A DNA stretch of 64,000 bases from Cryphonectria parasitica EP155 (lineage: Eukaryota > Ascomycota > Sordariomycetes > Diaporthales > Cryphonectriaceae). Below the pieces are notes generated by a model. The model was given only the letters and a program-made list of their open reading frames with translations. It was not told the origin of the DNA and searched no databases. Of the stretch, positions 1 through 12,344 are shown piece by piece (within the stretch, counting starts at the first letter, position 1; every line of letters begins with the position of its first letter). Made by a program: the position numbers and the translations under genes. The stretch lies in the NCBI RefSeq assembly GCF_011745365.1, contig NW_024468918.1, forward strand, positions 620,001-684,000, written 5' to 3'.

Positions 1-357
1 CCCCAAAGGCGGGGTGATATGTTCTGGTAATTTTCTTTTTCCCTTGCCCGCAACACCTGCACAACGAACCCTGGATGCGAAGAAAGCCGTACCTGGTCCC
101 AAGCAGCCGTGACGTGACCAACTTTGATCATCGTAATGAAATGAGAATCCAAACACCAATCGCCGTGGGCCCGCCAACAACAACAAAATAAAAACAAAAA
201 AAGAAACAAGAAGAAACCTTGAGTAGGCAATCAGATCACGCCTGAATTTGCTCGTCTATAACACCGTTGGCACCTCTGCAACTGACTCCGATTTTGGTGA
301 ACGCGAAACAGGATGAGAGCTTATATGAGTGATTGATGCTGGAGACCGAGGTTAATA
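1..357. other. 3' flank of SET1, no gene seen
   Basis: This stretch follows the SET1 stop codon in the direction of transcription and probably holds its 3' UTR and terminator. It has A-rich runs around 184-213. I see no ORF, tRNA or repeat in it. Confidence 0.5.
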
Positions 358-3300
358 TTAGTTGAGGAAACCCTTGCACTCGGGTGTGCCACAGAGGCAG
401 GGAATGCGGTCTTCGGAGCGCATCTCGCGGTCGAACTTGTAGTCGTATGTCAATTCCTCATCTGTGTTGAGAGAAGAAAAAAGCAAGGTCAGCCGTGACG
501 TTCTTAGAAAGAAAAAGAAGAAGAAAAGTCCTCGCACACAAGACACTTACTCTGCGCTATAGCCCTCTCGGCATAGATGACAATTCGCTTAGTTCCTTCC
601 ACGCGAATGATGCTGGCCTTGCAGTTTGGCGCACAGCTATGATTGATGAAACGAGCGATACCTCCTTTCTTGGTCGCGTCAACGACTGCATCATCATCGA
701 TACGGAACAAGTAACTGCTCCCTATCCCGCTCTTGGTGTAGTTGATTTCACGGAGATCTGCGATCCTCTGGCGTACCCGCTCGCCGACATACTCGATGAT
801 CATGTCGTCCTTGGCAATGTTCTCCATCGCGTAGAGACCCCAGTTGTGGATTGCTGACCGGTCAAACTTAACAGGCTTCTTGCGTTTCTTGAGCTGATTG
901 AAGCGTAAGACATCAGATGCCTGACCAAAGACCTTCTGCGTCTTCTCAAGAGAAGAATTGTGGTCACGCTGCTTGGCACGCGTGTCGCGGGCGTTGCTCT
1001 GCGAGGACACATGATCGGGCGCAACCCTTGTAATGTTGACCTCGGCCATGGACTTGACTTTGCCACCCTTGCCAGCCTTTTCGCGCTCTTCGCGAGCCTT
1101 CTGTACCTTGATGTGGTGCGGGAGATACTTGGACTTCTCGGAGTTGAGAATCTTCTTAATGCCTTCTGTCCTTGCACACCCGGTAGAATTGGGCACATAG
1201 TAGCCTTGAATACCCACGATGTCGCCCGAGCCATCCCAAGAATTGAGTTCCTTGATACGATTCCGTCTCCAGAGCCAAGTTTGAGGATCGCCAATGTCCT
1301 CCACGCCAAACTTCTTCTTGAGCTTTGCGATGTTGGGCTTGTCTTTCTCGCCAAGGTCGAGGGTCTGCATAGACTCTGGATCGACCTTGAACTTGGGTGG
1401 GAGAATGAGTGCTTTGGTAACAAAATGTGGGAACAAGTTGCGGTCCGGTAGAGGCTTGCTTGGCTCCACCACCTCTGGCTCTGGTTTCGACTCAGGAGGC
1501 GGCGTGGGTTGCTTGAGCGGTTCGGACTTCTCCTCGGCTTCGTGCTCAAAAATGTCCTGCTGTTGCTTCTTGAGTGCTTCGCGCTCCTCAAACAGCTGTT
1601 TCTTGGATTTCTTCTTTGACTTCGTCGCGCCTTTCTTGACGCCCTTCGCACCCAGGGCAGGTGTGGGCAGCTGAGAATCTCCATCCTCGTTGTCTTCAGT
1701 GGCGTCGGGCATGAGCACGTCAACGGAAGCATCGCGAAGAGGGTACCCGGTCTCGATGCGGTCGATGGTCACCCCGAACAGCTCCTCGTCGCTCTTCTTC
1801 TGGCGCTTGATTGCTGTTTCTATCTGCAGGTCAAGCTTCCTCTTCTTCACGTGAGGCACGATACCATCCTGAGCAAAGCTGGCTTCCGTCAAGGAGTCGT
1901 CCTCCGGCGGACCCCAGTCGTCTTTGAAGTCTTCGTCGGGGCTCATTCGGCTACGAGAGCGAGATTCAGGTTCCTCGGTATCTCTCGCAAGAGAGTCCCT
2001 GTGCTCGACTTCATCGTCGGAATCGGCATCGCTGTCGGCATGCTGCAGGCGGTGATGAAGCGATCGGAAGGCTGCTCGGTGGGATGTTGGTCGCTCTCGA
2101 GCAAAAGGATCGGCAAAACCGGACCTGCGAGGGATTGTGCCCTTCTTGACCTTGCGAATACGGGGCAGCGCCGTAACGTCGAGATGTTTGGTACGGCGCT
2201 CGATCGGATCGGCTCGTGAGTTGGGAGTGCTCGCAGGAGACTTGTCGCTGTCGTCAAAGAGAAAGCTAGGGGTCTTGACCGCGAGCGGATCTTGGATATT
2301 GAGCTTGATACGCATCTCGGCATGGTTCGAAGGTTCGAGGTACGTCAACAGACTCGGCGCAGCAACCTTCTGGCGTATGTGTTTGATCAGGTGTTCGATC
2401 ATCTCCCGGCGCACTACCTCAGCAGCCTCCCTGACCGGGTCGAAATTGTTCGCACGCTCACGTTTTTCTTCCTCGAGATCCCTCTGGTCCTCTCTCCTGG
2501 TGCGCTCCTTATCGTCGCGCTTCGGGGGAGGTTCAACTTGTGCCGGTCGCCGCGGGGGGCTGTGGCTACGTCTTCGATAGGTCACGGAGGTCGAGGAGAG
2601 CGGGGGTTTGCCTTCGCTGCCGAACAAATGGAGCTCCATCCTGAGAGTGTACGTGAAGAATGCGGTCGCGTGCGCAGAAGAATAGCACTTCTCCGCCTCG
2701 GAGCGCCCCAGAGTCGAGTCTCGGAAGATGATATAGTATCCAGTGCGGTCAGCACGGACGTCTTCCCAACGAAAGTTCTTCAGCCGCTTCTTCATATGCG
2801 CGATCGTCGTGGGCATGACTGGGACGTGTTCGTGTGCGACAAATATGTATGGCTCCTTCTTCAGGCTGGTCGAGACGGGGATCTGCTCAATCAAACTGGA
2901 GATCCGCGCGGCCACGGACAGCGGACGGCCCTCTGCAATCGCGGGCTGTCGGAAGGCAGCAGGGCCTCGAGGTGCAGTTGGAGGTGCTCTTGGAGGAAAT
3001 TCTTTCGGTCGCGGTGCGGTGGGAATCGGCTTGGCGATCAAGGGCTGTGATTTCTCACGCTCGGTCTTTAGGGCATCCTCCAGCATGCGACGGCTTTTCT
3101 TGCCATCTGGATCGAACTCCACGCGGACTCGATGGGACTCGATGGACCTGCCGTTCATGTTGCGTACAGCGCGCTTAGCAGCATCGATTGCCAGGACTGG
3201 AAGCGGCCTTGACCGGCTGGGCTTCGAATCCTTGTAGCGGAAGGTAGCGAACCCCAGGAAGCTCCCCGTCTCCGGATGCATCTTGTTGCTACTCTCGGCG

Positions 3301-4367
3301 ACCTCACCAAAGGAATTAAATATGGTTGCGACTTTGGCAAAGGTGATCAGAGGATTGAAGCCGGTCACGACGACCTGGGTTGGGGGTCCAGGACCGACAG
3401 ACGTCTTTGGGTCCCATGCATAAGGCTTCACGTTATACGGCGATTGGCGCAAGCGAGACTTGGGCAGGTGATAATCGACGTTGATGTAGTCGAGGCGACC
3501 ACCTTTAGCCAGTCGAGGGTCGGCTGGTGGGGGAGCGTCATCTTCCTGTACACAGAGCGATTTTATTAGCCAGGTTCACCGAGATGGAAAAAAAAGATGA
3601 TGACGCTCCCCCCTACTCCCTTCCGCCTTCCACCTTCAAGTATTCAGTATATATATATATATATAACGTACCATTCCATATTCCTTGTATTTCGGTTTCT
3701 TCTTATCTCGCGATGATCGGTCGATGGATGGATCATGTATGGCCTTGATCACTTGGACACGGAGTGAGGGGTCTCGAGCCGGTATGCGGTGTGAGATAGT
3801 GGATGTGTTCACGGCAGCGACATTGTCAAGGGAGCCACCAGGCTTGGGCATGGACGCGCTGATCTTTTCAGAATATAAGGAATTGGATGTATCCAGCCTT
3901 GGTGGATGAGAGCCGGCGGAGGGGGAAGGCGAGTCGATGGTCGTGAGCGGGGTGACCAGCGAGTATGACGATGAGATGTTGTTCTTGGACACAGCAGCGC
4001 TGTTGCGCATCGAGGAAGCATTGGTCGCAGAGGACGCGAGGCTGGCATGTGAACTCTCAGAGCCGACAGTGGCTGGCTGGTCCGCACGGAAGGAGTCGAT
4101 ATCATCAGCGGGAGTTCGCGCTGGGTCAGATATTGAGGTATCCCGGAAGGAAGATGTCGCGACAGTGTGATGATCGTCGGTCGCGCCGTGCCCAGATAGG
4201 CCGTTGAGCGCGGGCTTGTCTGTGTGTGTGGTTGTTGCTGCTGAGGATGACAAGTCCTGTGTGTCCCTCCTTGCCCTCTCCCTCTCGCGCTCCATGGCCC
4301 TGTCCCTAGCAGCCCTGGGAGCAGCAGGGAAGAACTGGGCGAAGCTCGCACTAGAGGGGCGGGTCAT
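358..4367 (-). CDS. set1: Histone H3 lysine-4 methyltransferase SET1 (COMPASS catalytic subunit)
   Basis: This is the catalytic subunit of the nuclear COMPASS complex, which methylates histone H3 on Lys4 using S-adenosylmethionine. Three exons are read: 4367-3672, 3545-551 and 461-358, giving 1264 aa. Both junctions keep phase and use GTACGT and GTAAGT donors. The N-terminus is Ser/Ala-rich (starts [13 protein letters not shown]). An RRM-like domain lies at about residues 287-375 and the SET1-associated region at about 460-540. A charged, disordered middle follows, then the n-SET region ([12 protein letters not shown], about residue 1000). The SET domain (about 1123-1250) shows [24 protein letters not shown] and EELTYDYKF, and the post-SET motif [13 protein letters not shown] ends the protein. 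The last intron falls between AERAIAQ and NEELTYDY. The ATG at 4367 was chosen because the frame upstream offers only a TTG. The catalytic core looks complete. Confidence 0.96.
3529..3613 (-). promoter_or_regulatory. Inverted repeat across the 3' splice site of SET1 intron 1
   Basis: Bases 3529-3544 are the reverse complement of 3595-3613 apart from a 3-nt bulge; the repeated unit reads AAGATGA(TGA)CGCTCCCCC. In the SET1 pre-mRNA this puts one arm inside intron 1 and the other over the first codons of exon 2. The acceptor AG (3547-3546) sits right beside the stem. The repeat is seen directly; a role in splicing is inference. Confidence 0.45.
3648..3665. repeat. (AT)9 microsatellite in SET1 intron 1
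   Basis: A pure AT dinucleotide run lies 5 nt inside the 5' splice donor (3671-3666) of SET1 intron 1. Length changes here would change only intron length. Confidence 0.85.
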
Positions 4368-6137
4368 CGTGTCCAGAACAGCAGCAATGGGTGTAGACGG
4401 ACTCTTTTCACCACTTCCACCTTCCTCCAACCATCATATTCCACGGGGCAAATGAGACAAATGAACACCATGCATATGTGTCGTGATGAAATGGAGTCGA
4501 TTGTTGTGGTGGGGGGGCGCGTCGTGGCACGCGACTGATGAGAGAAAAGGGAGAAGAGGCGGGCTGGGCCTGCAGGCGTCGCAGGCTGCGACTGGGAAAT
4601 TGCCTTGGTGCCTCCCCCTAGGTCAATGGGCCAGTCTTCCAGTGATGCTGGGCAGGCAGACTCCAAAAGAGTTTGTTTGCTTTGTCGCAGGAGACTTCAG
4701 GTGGTTGCGCAAGAAGCTGGCGGGTCAAGAAGAACAAAAAGCTAGAGGTAAAGGGGGGCGGGCAGCGAACAAAGTGTGCTTGGTCCCTTGTTGTCGCAAG
4801 CATACATAAGAGGGAGAAAAAAGGTCGAACTGGGCAGGTAGGCACACAACAGAAGCAGGTTGCCGGCTGCTTTGCTGGGTGCTGTGTCCTTGTCGAGTCT
4901 CCCCAATCGTGGTTGAGGAGGGGCAAGAGAAAAATAAAATGTCTTGAGTGCCTGGGAGGCTGGGTTGGACCTCGACTTGGGTCAGGTTGGGGGGGAAAAG
5001 TTGAAAGCCAAGGTGAGGATGGGAAGCGAGTGAGGATTTTGGTTCGGTTCACTGGCCCGGCTCTACAAGCCCAGACGCCCTGAGCAGCCATCAAGGGGTG
5101 ATGATGAGACCGGTTGGGGGCTGCCCAGATCAGATCTAAGGCCCCACGCTCAGCTGCCTGCCTGCCCTGAATTCTCCTTGATCACATGCAGCCCCACCAG
5201 TCGGCCCCACAAAAGAGTTTTAGCGTGCCTAAGTGCCTTGCCTGCAGGGCCTGTACACCTGCCACCACTGAAAAAGACATCATAGTACAGCAGCTTCTAG
5301 GGTGTCGGCGCCCCTTTGTGATCCGTGCACTGTGGCGTCAGCTAGGGAAAAAAGTGACATAGTGAAAGTCGTGTGGCTAGTGAGTTTCTCTGATATGGAG
5401 AGATTGAGCATCATTTGCTGCACACATGTGCTGAGAGATGGGCAGGTAGAAAGGCAAGCACCATGCATGCATATGACTGGAGATAGTAGTTACAATGGAG
5501 GGTATGGCACTAGTACTATTTTTACAATAAAATTTGGTTGGGGATCAGAGATTGCTGGTCTCACCGGCAATCACGGTATCCCCTCCCCTCTCTTCTTCCT
5601 CCAGGTAAAGACTTGGAAACAACTCCTCATTTTCCTTCTGATTTTCTGCGACTCTTGAAGCCTGAGATGAAGTAAGTCATCATCCCAATTCACTAACGTC
5701 TGAGGCTTTCCAAACCGTTGTTTCTGTCCGTTGCCCAGCGCCGTTGATTCAGCCCTCCCCTCCCCGAGATCCACGAGCCGTCTCGATTACCTGGAGAGCC
5801 ACACACATCTACATCCCCACTTTAGGCGGAAAACATGTTCGGAAAATCATAAAATATGCTATGTGAAAGGGGCAGTACCTCTGGTCCGGCTAGGCAACGG
5901 AGATCCATCAGAGTTGATTCATGGCCTGAACCCTTCTGGAACACATTCTTGTCAACAAGAGTCAACATTTAACATCCTTCTTGTATCGATTTGATGTGTC
6001 TCATTGGGTGCGCTCGCCTGCCCCTTCAGATTTTGGGCGTGTAAATGGTATGTGGTGATATAGGGTCATCGGAGCAGAGTGGAGAGTCGTTGGACGAGCG
6101 CAGAGAGGACTTGTCGCTTTCAGGTTCAAATAACCCC
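4368..6137. other. SET1 upstream region and TOM40 3' flank, no gene supported
   Basis: This is about 1.8 kb between the SET1 start and the TOM40 stop. It has several overlapping ORFs up to 158 codons on both strands, but they are low-complexity (W/G/K/R-rich or P/S/F-rich), lack recognisable motifs and contradict each other. It most likely holds the SET1 promoter and 5' UTR and the TOM40 3' UTR. GGGG and CCCC tracts are frequent at 4500-5100. Confidence 0.5.
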
Positions 6138-7342
6138 TTAGAAGGGGATGTTGGGAGATGGCTGGGCGCCGAGCAACTCTTGTTGCTCCTGCAACTCCTC
6201 GCCGCCGGTCTCGATGGAGATGCCCAGGCCGAGCTTCGCGGTTTGCTGTAATTTACTCTGTTAGCAAATTTTGGCAATAATGGATGAGTGAACTGTTATG
6301 AAAAAGAAGTAGCCATACCGTGGCGTGGTCCACATCAGCACCCACGGTCATCATGACGGGCCCGGCGACGCGCTTTTCGAGCAGGCAGCTCAGCTTTCCC
6401 TTGGAGTCCAGCTGGGCGCGGAAGGTGGACATGCGGAAGTCGTACTTGGCACCAAAGGTCGTCACACCCTCCTTCTGCAGGGGGCCTCCCATCATTGCCG
6501 CAGGGCCACCAGAGAGGGTCAGGGTCATGTCGACACCTGCCTGTACCTTGTCGGACAGCTTCCTCCAGTAAGTCGTGTTTATGGCACCGTTTGCGGCCAT
6601 CTGCGCCGTGGCCACCCAGTCTTCGGCCCTGTACTTTCCGCAGTACGCCAGCGCCGCATCTGGGGGTTGGCTCAAGGCTTGACGTTGCCACATAGCCTCC
6701 AGACCCAAAGCAAGTTTCGGGGTGACCGCCTGCATGTACTGTCCGACAAAGATACCGGTGAGGCCGCCCTCGAGGTAGGATGGGTTGAGGGCCTTGACGT
6801 TGAGGGTGAAGTCATTGCCAGTATACTCGGATTCAAGCTGCGCCATGTCCTGGCCGCCGGTGCCGATTTGAAACTGGGTCTTGGAGACGAGCGAGGGCGA
6901 CCATCTCCAGTTGGCTCTCGTGGAAAGCTGTCCGTCATTATCGATGTTCCCTTGCAAGAAAACCTGTCGCATATAAGTCAGCCTCGATACCGCCACCAGA
7001 GAATCACCGAGCAGTGTCGAGAAAGTGGCTTACCTTGTTGGTACCGTAGAGGGCTGCGAAGGTGTAAGGGTTTGATCGCTCGCCCAGCGCGAAGGCGTGT
7101 GAGACTTGGAAGAGGGGGTTCAGGCTGAAGGCCTTGGTGAGGTCTGCGCGCAGGCCAGTGAACATGTAGTTGTTGAGGAGGACATCGCGCTGGACCTCCT
7201 TGGCCAGGTTCTCGACGGTGCCGGGGTTTGACAGGCCAAGCTTTGCGCGTCGCTCCTGGAATAAGCCCAGCGCATCGGAAACGGTCTTGACTAAAGGGTT
7301 GCTGCCGACGAAGGCGAGAGGATGGCTTGATGTGGAGGCCAT
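6138..7342 (-). CDS. tom40: Mitochondrial import receptor Tom40 (outer-membrane translocase channel)
   Basis: This is the beta-barrel protein-conducting channel of the TOM complex in the mitochondrial outer membrane. Exons 7342-7034, 6963-6319 and 6245-6138 join in phase 0 to give 353 aa, the usual length for fungal Tom40. The start is [13 protein letters not shown]. Porin_3 family features include [44 protein letters not shown] and [14 protein letters not shown]. The C-terminal exon ends in a short acidic, Gln-rich tail ([17 protein letters not shown]). The introns are 70 and 73 nt with GTAAGC and GTATGG donors. Longer in-frame sequence upstream of 7342 has no ATG and was rejected. The gene is divergent from the phosphofructo-2-kinase gene across about 1.6 kb. 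Confidence 0.96.
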
Positions 7343-8976
7343 GGTCGCGATTTGGGATCTGGGTCGTGGAGGAGGGAATGAGGTCGAGGCTGCAGGCCTC
7401 GAAGACGAAGACGTCACGAAGGAGAGGATTTGACTGGGACGGGCCGGCAGGGGATGCGATGAGGAGGAACACCTTCAATGAGGCTAATTGGGGCTGGATG
7501 CAGAATCTAAGAAGATATAGGCCCTAATGTAAGGGGTCCTCAACTTGGGTGAAGGCGTAGGTCTCCGTGAGGTTCGCGCGGCTTGGGTAAAAGTGACCTC
7601 AATTGTGGTTGTCTTTCCAGACCTCGGAGGCACAGGACCAAAAATTTCGTGGTAAGCTCTCTTCCTCGCTGCTGCTGTGTCTGCTGGGTCCAGGTTGATC
7701 GATCTCTGACGACAGGGCAGCGAGTCAGCCTGGACCGTGCACCTTAGCCTCAGCGTGGGATGGTACACAAAGATACGTTAGGGCCATAATACCGTACGGC
7801 AAGTGTATTCAACCCCAGGGTGTGCTTAGTATATCTGGATTCAACGAGTACAGCCATGTATTCTGCAATGGGATAGCAGGAGAATTTTTGTAAATGATCA
7901 TACCACTCGTCACAAAGTTCAAAATTAAGTTAAAGAAAAAGGAAAGACAACCCCCAGACATTGGGTTGATATTGGTGTTCCTCAGAGTACGCACCTTGAT
8001 ACTATGTACAATACCAAAGTACTTGGCGGCGAGCAGGGCTTGTGCTGAATGAGCCCCTCTTCCTACACCCACCCCACCCCCATCCCATTCTCGGCTGCTG
8101 GAGAAGGAGCCGGGACAGACAAGGCAAGACCCGGAGACCGACCCAAGACTCAGACATCAACCTGTTCGGGACCCAACCCATCCACACAGTTTCAACTCAC
8201 AGGTAGCAACTTCTCTCATGAGAGGAAGAAGTGCTCACCTCGGGTCTCACAAGCTGATCATCACCTCTCCTAGCTTCTAGATACTCTCACGAAACCTCTT
8301 AGCAAACACCCCAGGTTAAAGCCCTGGTGACATCTGCCATTTTTGGGCTCAGCGACAGTGGAAGGAGTCACATCTCGAAGAAATTCTGTGGGCATCTGCC
8401 TGTTTCGCATCTCTTTGTTTCTGGACTGTGCTGAACAAGATCTTGTGAGGCACTCTGATCCTTGTCCGCAGGAGAAGGGAAAAGGAGGCTCATGAGTTTC
8501 CTGGCCTCAAATATCAGTGACGATACCTTCATCCCTCACGATATCTCTCACAATATCTCTCAACAGTTGCCCCAGAGCATATCCCTGGACTCCTCCTCTA
8601 TTTCAACCTCCACGCCAATCTGTTCTGTTGTCCTTCAATCCACTGATTGAGACCTTCGATCACTTAAGCCGAAAATTGTGGCCAGCCCTCAAACATCGCA
8701 ACCCTAGTCATTGTGCCCATCCTCCTTCCGGCAGTGCAAACACCCATCCACATATAGCGGAAGACTGCAGCGGAATCGATACAACCACCGCAAGTGGAGT
8801 AAAGGGTCGACTTTTGTTTACCATTTCTCTTCCTTCAAGATGGACACGCTTCTGTGAGCACAATCCTTCTTTTCTTTTCCATCATACCTTCTTCCATCTA
8901 AGCTGTACTTTCCTGGCCATCCCAACCCACTCGGATTCTTCTGTCATAGCTGTCTCTCTGAACCACACGTCTCATC
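7343..8976. other. Divergent promoter region between TOM40 and the PFK-2 gene
   Basis: Divergent intergenic region of 1.6 kb. The part from about 8280 to 8976 is pyrimidine-rich (many CTTCC and TCTCTC tracts), as expected for a fungal 5' UTR, and has one long but low-complexity Ser/His/Pro-rich ORF (8517-9095) that overlaps the true start. No RNA gene or repeat was recognised. Confidence 0.5.
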
Positions 8977-11235
8977 ATGCGGCTCGTCTTCAAGAGAGCG
9001 AAGGCTCGCCTTCACAAACGGCTCAAGAAGAAGAAGAAAGAGAACAAGGAGAAGAAGGAGAAAGAGACTGTCGAGGAGACCAGGCCCCGTCCTGAGCTCG
9101 GTGACACCGACGATGACGACACATTGGACACTCAATTCGCTAACCTCAGCTCCAGTACCGCCGAGATCGCGGCCAACGCGCCGCGTTATCGTCGAAAGAG
9201 CTCTACCTTCATCGACGCCATTCATGACATCTCTGAGGACCAGAACCTGGCGCCCGCCCAGCTCTACAGCACCATGTCTGGAAGGCTGTTCCACTCGGGT
9301 AGGATAGCGATTGTCATGGTCGGCCTGCCAGCACGTGGAAAGACGTGAGTTCTTGTGGAAACAAATGTCTCATTGTGCCCTCATTTCGCTGATCAAAACT
9401 AAGGCATATATGCGTCTCGATGGCTCGATACCTGTCCTGGTAAGACTCATTGCCTAGACGGCCAGATATAGATACTTCGGGGCATGGTGCTGACGTATAA
9501 CATAGGCTCGGGGTGAAGACTCGAATTTTCCACCTTGGAGACTATCGTCGAGCTACAGTTGGACCTGGTGAGACTGTGCCAGAGGACTACTTCTTCCCCA
9601 ACGCCTCCCCAGCATCCGTCATGCTGCGGCAGAAGATCCTCAAAAAGTGCCGTGAGGATATCTATGCTTGGCTGAACCATGAGAATGGTCAAGTTGCCAT
9701 CTACGATGCGGTCAACCCTACTGCCGCCGGTCGCCGTGCACTTGCCAAGGAGTTTGCCAAGCACGATGTTCAGGTCAGTCTTGTCAAGGGCCGTTGGCTG
9801 GCCGATTACGGCTGACTCTTACCTGCAGACGCTTTTCCTCGAGTCCTTCGTCGACGACGAAAAGATATTGAGAGAGAATGCCAGAAATGTCAAGATCTCG
9901 TCTCCTGACGTGAGTCCTGCCCCCCTCCCCCCCCCCTCCATTCTCCCAACCTTCTCCATGGCTGTTTGGGTTGTCCTTATCTCACTGCTGCCTCAGTTTC
10001 ATGGTATGGATCCAGACGAGGCTGCCAAGCTCTACCTCCGGCGTATCGAGATGAAAATCCCAGTCTTCGAGACAATGAATGAGAAGGAACTCAACTACGT
10101 CAAGATGATCAATGCCGGTCGGGCATTCTTCTACAACAACCTCAGCTTCAACGTACGCACGCTCAACTTTCCACGCCACCAATTCCACTCTCCCCCCCCC
10201 CCTCCTTCCCCCCTCTCTTGGGGTGGTTTCGCTCTTGTATAAGGTCTTTGGTCTTACGCTGACATTATGCGCCTCCCAGTATCTGTCTCATCGCATTGTC
10301 TTCTACCTCACCAACCTGCACATCAAATCCAGGACCACCTTCTTCGTACGAGCCGGTAGTGCCGAGGAGGAGTCATACAGAAGTGATGCAGACCTCTCCG
10401 AGGCCGGCAGGGCCTACGCCATCAAGATGACCGAAACTCTCCTAAAGCATCGTGAACAGGAGCGGCAGTCAGCTATCGAAGCTGGCGGTCCTGACATTCC
10501 ACTGAGACCACTGACGGTGTGGACTTCGACACGGCTGCGGACCGTGCAGACAGCCAAGCCGCTACAGGATGAGGGATACAAGGTCCGCCAGCGGTCCCAG
10601 ATGAGCTCCATCAACCCTGGTGTCTGTGAAAAGCTGTCAGAGCGGGCTATCCGTGCTATGTATCCCGACGAGGTCGAGAAGCACGACTTAGACCCGTACC
10701 ATCATAGATACCCGCGCGCTGAGGTGAGCCACCCCACGAAGACCTTTTGTCCTTTCTCACAACGTATGCCTGCGTCTGGTATGGTGTCATTTCTAATCTT
10801 TCCCTGCAGTCCTACCACGATCTCGCTGTCCGACTGGAGCCCATCATTCTCGAGCTCGAGCGCGAACAAAATGACCTCTTGATCATTGCGCACGAGTCTG
10901 TCCTTCGCGTTCTGTACGCCTACCTGATGCACTGCAGCACTATGGATATTCCCAAGCTCAAGTTCCCACGTGACGAGATCATTGAGATCATCCCAGCCGC
11001 GTACCAGAACGAAGCCAAGCGCATCCATATTCCCGGTCTCGATCCCAAGATGATCCCCGGCTCGCCCGAGGATATTCGCATTCCCGTGCCTTCGATGCCG
11101 CCCAGTGGGCAACTCAGTCCCATTGCCGGCCTGTCGACTCCTGCAGAGGGATCCATTGCCGAGCAGAGGCGACCCGAGAAGGTGATCAACATGGTTGCGG
11201 AGATGGTGAAGGACAAGGTGGCAGATGAGGACTAG
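8977..11235 (+). CDS. 6-phosphofructo-2-kinase / fructose-2,6-bisphosphatase with degenerate phosphatase site
   Basis: This cytosolic enzyme sets the level of fructose-2,6-bisphosphate, the allosteric switch between glycolysis and gluconeogenesis. Seven exons are read: 8977-9344, 9404-9439, 9506-9773, 9829-9909, 9997-10152, 10280-10723 and 10810-11235. All junctions keep phase and give 592 aa. The N-terminus is lysine-rich, with a possible PKA site (RRKSS). The kinase domain has the P-loop GLPARGKT, then HLGDYRR and SFVDDEKIL. The C-terminal half is the phosphoglycerate-mutase-like phosphatase domain. Its canonical RHG motif reads RAG here: Ala328, codon 10352-10354, replaces the phosphoryl-accepting His. 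The Glu of NPGVCE and the second His (IIAHES) are kept. Loss of the nucleophile suggests a kinase-only protein like yeast PFK26, which is also known to lack that His. The family call is very secure; the kinase-only activity is inferred. Confidence 0.95.
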
Positions 11236-12263
11236 GAGACTGGTGGCTGCTCGTCGTGAACGGTGCCACAATACTAGACGATAAAGGCCTTGGGGTAGTA
11301 ACATGAGCTGCACTTTGGGTGTCGTGCGCGAGTATGAGGCCTTTGCCCACAGAAGTGATGCTCTATGCTCTTGGGCGGGATCGATAAATGCATTTCTTGC
11401 CGGGAGGGAGGGGGGCAACAGATCATGGTCTCTAGAAAGGGCCTCTCGTCCAGTGGGATGGCTCGGTGATGGAGGAACCCCGCAGAAGGGCTCATTGCTT
11501 GTGCACTCAACTAGACTTGACTGGGTGACTTTTTCTCGACCGATTGTGTGCGTGTTCCTCCCAAAGACACGCGCCCACTTTAGATCAGTTCTCTCAAATA
11601 GTCAACAGTCAGAATACCTAGACCTTGGAAGGGGCTAAATCATAAGACACCTGATCCTAAGGTTTCCTTAACACCACCACCGCACACATTCTCTGCATCA
11701 CAACGAAGTCCATGTCAAGCTCTCCTCAGAAGAAGGGGCGGTTCAGCGGGAAAATGGGTATTTTGATCCAGCCACTCAAAAATTTATCTTACTCTGGGCG
11801 ATACTCAAAGGCAAGACTTAAAGGAATGTTGCTATGTCATACGAGAAAACTAGTATAGGTTTTCTCCCATTCCAGTGCAGACATCTGGATATTAAATCCT
11901 GTCACTTATTTTACAAGCGAGGTTACCGCTTGGTCGAGTAACACCTGCAAAATCGTCAAGATCTGCTGAATAAGTATAGGAAACGTTCTTTCCTTTTCGA
12001 TAGATTCCAGGCGTAGTTAAACGTTCAGATGACAACAAAAAAAACCAAAAAAAAAAACCATAGGTTTTCTTTTTCCTCTCTTTCTTTCTTATATCTTCCC
12101 TTTTGAATATGTATATATATTTGTGTGCACGTGCGTGTACTTATCGGACTCCAGTGGGTGTTTTTGATGCTGCGGAAAGGTACCATTACTAATGGTCATG
12201 GTATATAAGTCTAGAAATCACGCTAATTCTTCAGAAACGCTCTGGAAGGCGCGAGGATAACTG
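11236..12263. other. Intergenic region between PFK-2 and tRNA-Gly, no gene seen
   Basis: About 1 kb of 3' flank. It has A/T-rich tracts and poly-A/poly-T runs around 12028-12115 and one GT-rich patch near 12120. The small ORFs have no coding signature. Confidence 0.5.
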
Positions 12264-12344
12264 GCGTCGATGGGGTAAGGGTAACCTTAGAGATTCCCAA
12301 CCGTGGAACTTCTCTAGCTCCGGGTTCGAGTCCCGGTCGACGCA
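12264..12344 (+). tRNA. tRNA-Gly(CCC) with a 10-nt intron
   Basis: The acceptor stem GCGTCGA (12264-12270) pairs with TCGACGC (12337-12343), followed by discriminator A. The D-arm is GGGT/ACCT. The anticodon stem AGAGA/TCTCT encloses loop TTCCCA...T with anticodon CCC at 12296-12298. A 10-nt intron (12300-12309) sits one base 3' of the anticodon, the canonical position. The T-arm CCGGG-TTCGAGT-CCCGG contains the B-box. The mature length is 71 nt, normal for tRNA-Gly, and a T7 run at 12374-12380 can serve as the Pol III terminator. It decodes GGG. Confidence 0.9.

Noticed and set aside
4618..5094. 158-codon minus-strand ORF upstream of SET1
   Set aside because: Low-complexity Pro/Ser/Phe composition, overlapped by an equally long plus-strand ORF, no motif; best explained as the SET1 leader.
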